This document shows positions 5,898 through 12,978 of a stretch of DNA of 18,196 nucleotides, in pieces; position 1 is the stretch's first letter; each line of letters starts with the position of its first letter. Under the pieces are notes generated by a model. The model was not told where the DNA came from. It made no database searches and saw only the letters and a list, made by a program, of their open reading frames with translations. The position numbers were made by a program, and so were the translations under genes. Origin of the DNA: Nitrospirae bacterium GWC2_42_7 (GTDB lineage: Bacteria > Nitrospirota > Thermodesulfovibrionia > Thermodesulfovibrionales > UBA6898); the NCBI GenBank assembly GCA_001803645.1, contig MHDW01000206.1, positions 1 through 18,196 on the forward strand, read 5' to 3'.

Positions 5898-8800
5898 CTA
5901 CCAGCTTTCACCGCTGGCTGCCGTATGTTCATTGCCATAGCAGCCCCTGTCATTACAGGCATTATTCTGTGGATAGCTGTTCCGGCTGTATTTGTTGAAA
6001 AGTTCGAGTTCCGGCAGGCCGCCGCCGTTTCCATCTGGCCAGTACCGGGCAGGAAGATTGGCAGTATTTTGAGCAGCGCTTATCAGCCTCGACACCTTGC
6101 CGCCGTGAGGCACTCTTATATGGCATTGCAAACATCCATTGTCGCCACCTCTACCATAATGTATTTCATGCACATTATTTTGCTGTTGAGATGAATTGTT
6201 TATAGCCGGATGACAGTTGGCACAGAAAAGCCCGTCAGCAGTTCCGATATCTGTTGCCTGAGTATTCAGCAATCTGAATGTCCCTGTTGAAGTACCATTT
6301 GCCGCAGCAGTCCTGTAAGGCCATGCCTTGTTGGTTCCGGCAAGCATCCATTTTACTGAAGAACCATGAGGCCCTTTTGAGGCTGTTGAACTCGTTGAAT
6401 GACAGTCTGAGCAGGTCATTGTCTGGTTGCCGACATTCTTCCATGGTTCACTAACTTGAGAAACATCAAGAGCCTTAGGTGTAAGAGAGTTCGGGTAATT
6501 GTTCAGGCTCGTCACAATAGGATGCCCTGATCTGTTGTTAGGGTTGAACTCAAGTCCAAGGTCGGTAAATCCAGCTGCTCCGCTCCCGCCCCAGCTTGTA
6601 ACATTGGCATTTGCACTGGAATGGCATTTAAAACAGACCTCCCATGTAGACTGAGCGGTTACAAGCGCAGCGGTGGTTGTTGAAGGGTTATATGTGGTTA
6701 CTCCGCCCCAGTTTGTACTGTTCCATGTTGCAACTCCAACACTCGTAGCCCCATTCTGTGCATTAGGAATTTTGTCTATTGTATACCTGCTTGTATTATT
6801 AGGATTAGTTGTCCAGTTCGGACTGACAGTAAGTGTTGTGCCTGTGTTGCTGCTGATAGTCCTCTGTTGGCCTGCTCCAGTCCCTGAGATTATTGAGACC
6901 GTCCAGCCTGCCCAGGCATTAGTAACCCAAGCATTATTCCCTGTTTTATTACCGTCTGTGATCGTACTTGCAGCTCCGGCAGTTGCCAATCCTGTATTGT
7001 TCAGGAGCAAAATAGTATATCCATTTCCAACTGCAGGTGTTGTCCATGTTGTTGGACCAACAGTCAAAACATTTGTATTGTTAGAACTTATCTGGCGATT
7101 TTCCACAGTGCCTGAAGTCTTTCTTACTGAATATCCCTTCCACATATCAGTTGTCCAGCCCACTGCGTTTGTATCAGCAAGAGTGGTAGAGCTTCCTCCT
7201 GCAGTAGCTGTACCTGAATAAGCATGATTTCCGCGATACGCAGCATGCGGGGAATGGCAGTCAGTGCATTCAACATGTTTATTGCTCGCTATATATCCGC
7301 GTGTCTCATCTGTCGGAGACGGTTTGTGTTTAGCACTGTAATAAGTGACGCCATGTGCCCTGCTTGGAGGCGTACCAGTAGGATCAGTATAAGTAAATGT
7401 TATATTGTCAGGTATTACTACATTGCTCTGAGAAGAACTGCCAAAAGTATATTCAAGTGCATAATTACCTCCGGTAGAAACAAAATTCGACTCTATCTCA
7501 AGATCCACGATAATCTTGTCGCCAAAAGCAAGTGAAACAGCACTGCCGGCTGCTGTTGTAATTGTCTGAAGACCTGTTGCTATCGGCATTTCAACTGTAT
7601 GTGTTGTCCTCGGCACTATCGTGGATCCGAATGCGCCACCTGCTGTCCATGTATAAATCATATAACGACCTCTCGCATTTGCATTCACCGTGCTTTCTCT
7701 GTCATAAATATTTATCGTCCAGGCAGCAGCAGTTGTTGTTGTGGCTGTTGCAACTGGGGGAGATACAAAGACCACTCTCTTCCAGCGCTGAGTTACAGTA
7801 TTTGTAGCGCTTGCATTTGTACCGACTGCCTCTGTTCCTCCAACTGTCTCGTTTGCAACTGTTGGCGCAAAAGGTGACATACTCCTGATGTTAGCTGTAC
7901 CACCAGCCAACGGCTCAGCATTGAATGTTGCATTTGAAGGCAATGTCAATCTGGCATTGTTATTTCCCCATCGCTCTCTGAAGCTGCTGGTTGTTGTCGA
8001 CTGGTTTGTTGTCTCCACCTCGGCAACGATATAATCACCGGCATTAAACGTAATGCTGCTGCCGGTATCGTTCGCGCATGTGATGGTCTGCATGTAATAG
8101 GATGCGCCAACATTATTACCCATCTCCGTACCGCTCTGACATGCTGCTGAAGTATTCACTATGGTTCCGCCGGCTGCGCCTGTATAGCGTCTTACGTTAT
8201 AGCGCGTCCTGCCATTCGAACCATTATTGCCCTCATAGTCTTCAATATTAAGAGTAAAGGACTCGCCATTATTTATGGTCCAGTTGTTCTGAAGAGGCAA
8301 GGATATGAACTGTGCATGTCGTTGATATTGATTTGCCGTGGACGAACTATTATAGGCAGTGTTCTCGTTTGTACCTCCCGCAACAGGAGTCATAAGACGC
8401 CGCCAGTATGTTGTAGCATTATAGGTGCCAGAATTAATGAAATAGCCATTCGGATAAGCAGAACCTAAGGTGCTGTCATCTGCTCCTCTCTGCAGATAAA
8501 CAACATTAGTATTGGAAGAAGTGGTGTAATGATCTGTCGGGGCTACCCCTGATACAGACTCCTGTAAAGAGGGCTTCATATATAATGTATTTGTAGTCGT
8601 GGTTGAACCTGCGGGTGTTCCCGGACTACCCAGATTGAATGCTGTATAAATATCCTCAGATGCATTTGTCATTGCCGCAACATTGTAATAATCCTTGTTT
8701 GCTATAGTTTTCTTTGTGCCGCCTATTGCATCTGTTGTCTTGCTGTGGCATCTGAAACAGAATGCCTCCTCAAGGGGGTCTACTGTTGCTGCACCTAAAG

Positions 8801-11800
8801 TGGAAATCAACCTTCTTGACGCATTATCATGAGTTGCGAACTTGGGTGTTACATTGGGGGTTGAACTATTATTCTGGAAGGTCTTTGTGTCATTTCCAGT
8901 ATTGTGGCACTTCGAGCAGTTAGCTCTAAAAACCCCGCTTTGAGTGCTTATGAACGTGCTTGTTACCTCATAGTTATGCGCTGCAGGTAATGAAGGATTA
9001 TACATTGCCTTATTAACCACCGGGGTTGTAGTTGTATTGTCATCTTTCTGATTTGAGATGTTCTTGGCCATTGCAGTCATGTGACAGCTTGTGCATATCC
9101 CGCCATATAACTGGGTGCTGTCAAAATCCTTATTTGTATAATACTCATAGGCAGTGGGAGCGCTGAAAATACTTGTTCTCAGGTTATACGCCCTTCCCGG
9201 AGAATTGGCATTCAGCATCGGGTTAAATGTAGTGTGGTCAACATGACACATTATGCATTTCCTGCTCGCGTGGGTTACCGTACTCGTAGGAGCTGTCAGC
9301 GGGTATACTCTGCTTGTAAGTGCATCCGGATACATCACATGATGGTATCCTGCATTGTCGTCCATATCTACCTTGTGGCATTCAGTACAGTAATAGGTGT
9401 TACTCCACATTGCTGTATTGGTATCGAGGCCGTCAGGATGACATGATACATTTGTGCAGGTGCTGACTGCCGAACTGCCATAAGCAAAGGTGAATGACCC
9501 TATCGTGACAGGCTTTGCTGCCCCTATTTCGTTTCCTTCCCATGCAGGATATGTTCCGTCTGTATCAATATTATAAACCTTGTTCATATGTGTTACTTTA
9601 CTTGCGATCGAGGTATTATCGGCCGTTGTCTCATAATGACAGTGAGCGCATGACGGGTCCTCAACAGTACTGCCGCTTTGCCTCAGATGCAGCTGATGCG
9701 CGTTGGGTGGGGTCCCACTTATATTTATAGGCGCGGCCTTTCTGTAGTCTGATGGATCATAATATGTATTGCTGTGACAGTCATAACATTGCCTGTATTT
9801 CTCTGTTCCCCAGTCCAGCGAAGCGTTCGGAAGGAGTGTGCCGGTCTTGACTGAAGTCCCGTCGCTATGGCAATAAGTATTGGTACAGTTACTTCCACTG
9901 CCATCCCCATATCCGATACCAGGGTTGAAAGAGGATCCTTTATTATAAGTGCCACCATAAAAAGTGTCGATCTTCACTTCAATAAAACCATTTACATGTT
10001 TGGTCTTTTCACTGGTTGTACCGTTCAATGTATCATGGCATACATAGCAATTCTGATCAGTACAGGCATCAAAAATATCAACATATGTTTGGCTCCAATT
10101 ATGACATATCAAGCATGGCGTAGGGTCATTGCAGTCATTCCTGTTCAAATCCCTGTAATGGCTTCCATGACTTCCGGTGCTTAGGCCTCTGCCATGCTGG
10201 GTTGTACCAGTTCCCGCAGTGGAGGGATTCACATGACAGTTTGTGCATCTGTTCCTCTCTGTTGTCCATGTCATAGTACTGTATACAGATGGCGGTCCAT
10301 AACCTAAATTGCCCTGGACATTCGAATGACAATAGACAGTGCAGTATCCATATGCTCTCGGTGTAACGCCATCTGAAGGCACCGCAGTACCTGAAGCTAT
10401 GCTGTAGTATCCATCTCTCGTCCTAAAATCAGCTGTATTAAAGTGCCAGTCAACATAACCATTAACATGTTTTGTTTTATCAACTATTGTATAACTTGAG
10501 TATGCTCCTGAAGAACTTGGCGTGCCGACTCCACTTAAATCACCATGGCAGAGCGTACATGAATACTCCCGGTTATATGTGTGCCAATCTATAGTCTCAC
10601 CTGTAAGCCTGGCTGAGCTGGTCACATGCCTTTCATGGCTTCCTGTTATAGGAATGCTCGGTTCATCATTTAAAGCATTATGGCATAATGTGCCGCATGG
10701 TGCAGAAGGGGCTGGTTCGGTATGTGTGATAGGGAAATTCTTTCCGCTTCCCGGATAATTGCCATGGCAGTATGTATTTGAACAGGTGCCTTCACTGTAA
10801 TTATATGTATACTCATTCCAGGTAAATGTTTCGAAAGAAGCTGGTGCGTATGTGCCGGTTGCTGCACTTTTAGGGTCCTGAATAGCCACACCTGCAAATA
10901 TGACCTCAACCGTATGTGGATTGTTCTCAGGCCCACCGGTATTTTGGTGTATCCCGCTATGGCAGATACCGCAGTCATAGCCATACGTAGATACCGTTGA
11001 ATCTATTATCAGAGAACCATAAACATATCTGGCTGATTCTCCATGAATGGTATGTCTCCCTGTATCAGGCGGTGCTTTATGACACGTAAAACAGTCACGC
11101 CCCCTGAATCCCTCAGTATGAAGATGACATCTTGAACAGTTCTCTGTTGGGTCCTGATAGTGGCCATTCTCAGGGTTCCCGGTTGATACCCATCTTAGAT
11201 CAGAGGTCGTGGGATTTTTTGTCTGGGTATGACATACCTGGCAAACACCTGTTATATTAGTTCCTGTAGCAGAACTGTTCACATAACTTCCTGTAGCATT
11301 GCCTGTTCTATTATAAAAACGTACAGTTTCAGGAATGGTTGTAGTTGATAGATATGAATAATTATTTACAGTCTTCCTTATGAGGTCTATATTTGTAGTG
11401 TTATGAGCAGTGTGACAGTCAAGGCAGATAGTCTCCCATTTTCCATACGCTGAAGGGGTTGAAGGATCAGCATGACTTGTCTGGCTTGAATGGCCTTGTA
11501 TTTTATGACAGTCCATGCAGAGCTGGCTCGATGAGTCTCTTACCATCAGCTTGCCATCGCCTGTCTTTGCGCCCCTTACAGTTATTGAAAGACCCGGCGA
11601 TCTGCTCGCTTGAGACGCACCTGCGTCATTATATGCTATAAACCTGATCGTGTGAGTTGAGTCGTCAGCATAAGCGCTTAAGTCCCATACATATTGAAAA
11701 ATCCTGCAGTTAGTCCCGCAATCTCTTGATGTCAATTCAATACCTGTAGATGAGTATGCGCCAGTATCTATTTTGCGTCTCACTCTGGAGAGTCCAGAAT

Positions 11801-11993
11801 TAATTGAGACAGGACCATCAGAATCCCATATTTGTACTAAAACAAGGACCGATGGTTTACTTACTGCCGCACCTTCGATCGGGGTTAAAATACTTACTGT
11901 AGGGCCAGGGGAAACAGCAGAAGCCGACAATGGCATTAAAAGAACAAAACATATACAAAGAATGCCTAACAGTATCTTATGGCCCATTTTCAT
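5898..11993 (-). CDS. Giant multihaem c-type cytochrome with 27 haem-type motifs and an embedded beta-domain cassette
   Basis: A 2031-aa exported cytochrome. The start at 11993 gives a clean signal peptide (MKMGHKILLGILCICFVLLM then PLSASA) with GGAAGGG just upstream; the longer frame from 12062 would overlap the preceding gene. After an Ig-like domain (about residues 30-140, ILTPIEGAAV) haem motifs run from residue 159. I count 22 CXXCH, two CX3CH (433-438, 551-556) and three CX4CH (404-410, 703-709, 846-852). The CX4CH sites pair with later CXXCH sites as in the Geobacter CxxxxCH...CXXCH domain. Motifs 1-22 end at 1083 and 23-27 start at 1576; the gap of about 490 residues holds two related haem-free beta domains (near 1237-1350 and 1418-1538). 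Two SGTGAGQ-type modules follow (about 1597-1738). Inferred role: extracellular electron transfer. No anchor or porin is seen. Confidence 0.93.
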   Translation of the reverse strand: MKMGHKILLGILCICFVLLMPLSASAVSPGPTVSILTPIEGAAVSKPSVLVLVQIWDSDGPVSINSGLSRVRRKIDTGAYSSTGIELTSRDCGTNCRIFQYVWDLSAYADDSTHTIRFIAYNDAGASQASRSPGLSITVRGAKTGDGKLMVRDSSSQLCMDCHKIQGHSSQTSHADPSTPSAYGKWETICLDCHTAHNTTNIDLIRKTVNNYSYLSTTTIPETVRFYNRTGNATGSYVNSSATGTNITGVCQVCHTQTKNPTTSDLRWVSTGNPENGHYQDPTENCSRCHLHTEGFRGRDCFTCHKAPPDTGRHTIHGESARYVYGSLIIDSTVSTYGYDCGICHSGIHQNTGGPENNPHTVEVIFAGVAIQDPKSAATGTYAPASFETFTWNEYTYNYSEGTCSNTYCHGNYPGSGKNFPITHTEPAPSAPCGTLCHNALNDEPSIPITGSHERHVTSSARLTGETIDWHTYNREYSCTLCHGDLSGVGTPSSSGAYSSYTIVDKTKHVNGYVDWHFNTADFRTRDGYYSIASGTAVPSDGVTPRAYGYCTVYCHSNVQGNLGYGPPSVYSTMTWTTERNRCTNCHVNPSTAGTGTTQHGRGLSTGSHGSHYRDLNRNDCNDPTPCLICHNWSQTYVDIFDACTDQNCYVCHDTLNGTTSEKTKHVNGFIEVKIDTFYGGTYNKGSSFNPGIGYGDGSGSNCTNTYCHSDGTSVKTGTLLPNASLDWGTEKYRQCYDCHSNTYYDPSDYRKAAPINISGTPPNAHQLHLRQSGSTVEDPSCAHCHYETTADNTSIASKVTHMNKVYNIDTDGTYPAWEGNEIGAAKPVTIGSFTFAYGSSAVSTCTNVSCHPDGLDTNTAMWSNTYYCTECHKVDMDDNAGYHHVMYPDALTSRVYPLTAPTSTVTHASRKCIMCHVDHTTFNPMLNANSPGRAYNLRTSIFSAPTAYEYYTNKDFDSTQLYGGICTSCHMTAMAKNISNQKDDNTTTTPVVNKAMYNPSLPAAHNYEVTSTFISTQSGVFRANCSKCHNTGNDTKTFQNNSSTPNVTPKFATHDNASRRLISTLGAATVDPLEEAFCFRCHSKTTDAIGGTKKTIANKDYYNVAAMTNASEDIYTAFNLGSPGTPAGSTTTTNTLYMKPSLQESVSGVAPTDHYTTSSNTNVVYLQRGADDSTLGSAYPNGYFINSGTYNATTYWRRLMTPVAGGTNENTAYNSSSTANQYQRHAQFISLPLQNNWTINNGESFTLNIEDYEGNNGSNGRTRYNVRRYTGAAGGTIVNTSAACQSGTEMGNNVGASYYMQTITCANDTGSSITFNAGDYIVAEVETTNQSTTTSSFRERWGNNNARLTLPSNATFNAEPLAGGTANIRSMSPFAPTVANETVGGTEAVGTNASATNTVTQRWKRVVFVSPPVATATTTTAAAWTINIYDRESTVNANARGRYMIYTWTAGGAFGSTIVPRTTHTVEMPIATGLQTITTAAGSAVSLAFGDKIIVDLEIESNFVSTGGNYALEYTFGSSSQSNVVIPDNITFTYTDPTGTPPSRAHGVTYYSAKHKPSPTDETRGYIASNKHVECTDCHSPHAAYRGNHAYSGTATAGGSSTTLADTNAVGWTTDMWKGYSVRKTSGTVENRQISSNNTNVLTVGPTTWTTPAVGNGYTILLLNNTGLATAGAASTITDGNKTGNNAWVTNAWAGWTVSIISGTGAGQQRTISSNTGTTLTVSPNWTTNPNNTSRYTIDKIPNAQNGATSVGVATWNSTNWGGVTTYNPSTTTAALVTAQSTWEVCFKCHSSANANVTSWGGSGAAGFTDLGLEFNPNNRSGHPIVTSLNNYPNSLTPKALDVSQVSEPWKNVGNQTMTCSDCHSTSSTASKGPHGSSVKWMLAGTNKAWPYRTAAANGTSTGTFRLLNTQATDIGTADGLFCANCHPAINNSSQQQNNVHEIHYGRGGDNGCLQCHIRVPHGGKVSRLISAAQNTANLPARYWPDGNGGGLPELELFNKYSRNSYPQNNACNDRGCYGNEHTAASGESW

Positions 11994-12036
11994 GTCCCTT
12001 CCGTTAAAATCAATATGATCCTTTATAATTCTCATG

Positions 12037-12945
12037 TTATGGGACATCCACGGTAAGACCATTGGAATCAGTATAATGCATCTTATGGCAGGTGAGGCAC
12101 CTCACCCTGGTTTGCTTATCAAACACAAGATTATTAGTCTTATTAGCGCCGGCAGTTGTACCAGGTTCTGACAAACTGTTGTTTTGGTATCGCGGAGCTG
12201 TCTGTTGTTCTCCGCCGTCAAAATCACGTGGTACCGCGTGGTTCAATCCCCTCTCATTCTCAAGCGTTTCTCCTACTGAATGGCTGAAAACATTAATACC
12301 GTCTGCAGGATATGAACTGTCCTCACCTTTTATCCTTGCATAAGTCATAGCCCTGTAATAGTGACAATCCTGACAAAGATCATTTGCTTCATTTTTATCG
12401 CATGACTGATCATTGACACACAAAAAAGCAGTGCGCATAAAATGCCTGCCGGTGCTGACACCTTCTGTATAAGGGGGAGCAGCAGGATCCCATGATTCTG
12501 CTCTCTGGTTATGCGGGTTGTGACATACAGAGCAGTACACTACACCGCCTGAAATAGTAAGCCTTGCTTTAAGATCTTGATTGTAAAGCTCACTGACAGC
12601 TCTTAACCCATAAGCATTTGTAGAAGCGCCTGTTGTAGTAGGCATAGTTCCGATCCAGCTATGATTATATCCGTAAGTCCCCGGAATTGTTTTTCTTGTT
12701 CCTACTTGAGCAGTAAAAGGCTTTCCAGTGGGTTGATCCGTCCAGTTATGACAAGAAAGGCAGAGATTTGCATTCTCTTCTTTGGTCAGACTTGTTCCCG
12801 GAGCATTATGAAGGGTATGGCATTCGTTGCATGGTACTGAGTCATCACCAGCAGTCTGAGTATGAGGAGGATCAGTGGCCAAAGATATTTCAAACAGGAA
12901 TATCAGGACGATCAAGGTTAAACCTGAGAACAATATTTTCTTCAT
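12037..12945 (-). CDS. Five-haem periplasmic or secreted cytochrome c, doubled-CXXCH type
   Basis: A 302-aa exported cytochrome. The start at 12945 is chosen because it opens a standard signal peptide (MKKILFSGLTLIVLIFLFEI, then SLA|TDPP); an in-frame ATG at 12975 would add ten polar residues. No Shine-Dalgarno is evident, and a TATAAT lies six bases upstream. Five CXXCH motifs occur at residues 39-43, 62-66, 138-142, 191-195 and 283-287. The first two (CNECHTLHN, CLSCHNW) and the third (CSVCHNPHN) match the doubled-CXXCH family, in which an extra His after the motif can be a distal ligand. Extra cysteines at 176 and 182 may form a disulfide. It lies 33 bp after the beta-propeller gene and 43 bp before the giant cytochrome gene, so all three are probably co-transcribed and the protein may pass electrons to the giant one. 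Confidence 0.92.
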   Translation of the reverse strand: MKKILFSGLTLIVLIFLFEISLATDPPHTQTAGDDSVPCNECHTLHNAPGTSLTKEENANLCLSCHNWTDQPTGKPFTAQVGTRKTIPGTYGYNHSWIGTMPTTTGASTNAYGLRAVSELYNQDLKARLTISGGVVYCSVCHNPHNQRAESWDPAAPPYTEGVSTGRHFMRTAFLCVNDQSCDKNEANDLCQDCHYYRAMTYARIKGEDSSYPADGINVFSHSVGETLENERGLNHAVPRDFDGGEQQTAPRYQNNSLSEPGTTAGANKTNNLVFDKQTRVRCLTCHKMHYTDSNGLTVDVP

Positions 12946-12978
12946 ATTTATATTATAACCGGTATAAATGCTCATAGT

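Noticed and set aside
6673..7221. 182-aa plus-strand open frame rich in Val, Leu and Pro
   Set aside because: It lies wholly inside the giant cytochrome gene, opposite its repetitive Thr/Asn/Gly-rich region, whose codon bias opens antisense frames. No ribosome site or recognisable domain.
11994..12062. Upstream extension of the giant cytochrome to an ATG at 12062
   Set aside because: It would overlap the five-haem cytochrome gene and bury the signal peptide; 11993 has a purine-rich site and gives a standard leader.
5898..12945. Regularly recurring short motifs considered as a CRISPR array or tandem DNA repeat
   Set aside because: The recurring GCA/ATG patterns are the reverse complement of CXXCH codons, with irregular spacing and no conserved repeat-spacer structure.
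12952..12957. Perfect TATAAT six bases upstream of the five-haem cytochrome start
   Set aside because: No -35 at usual spacing and the gene is 33 bp behind the preceding one, so an internal leaderless promoter is not supported beyond chance in AT-rich sequence.
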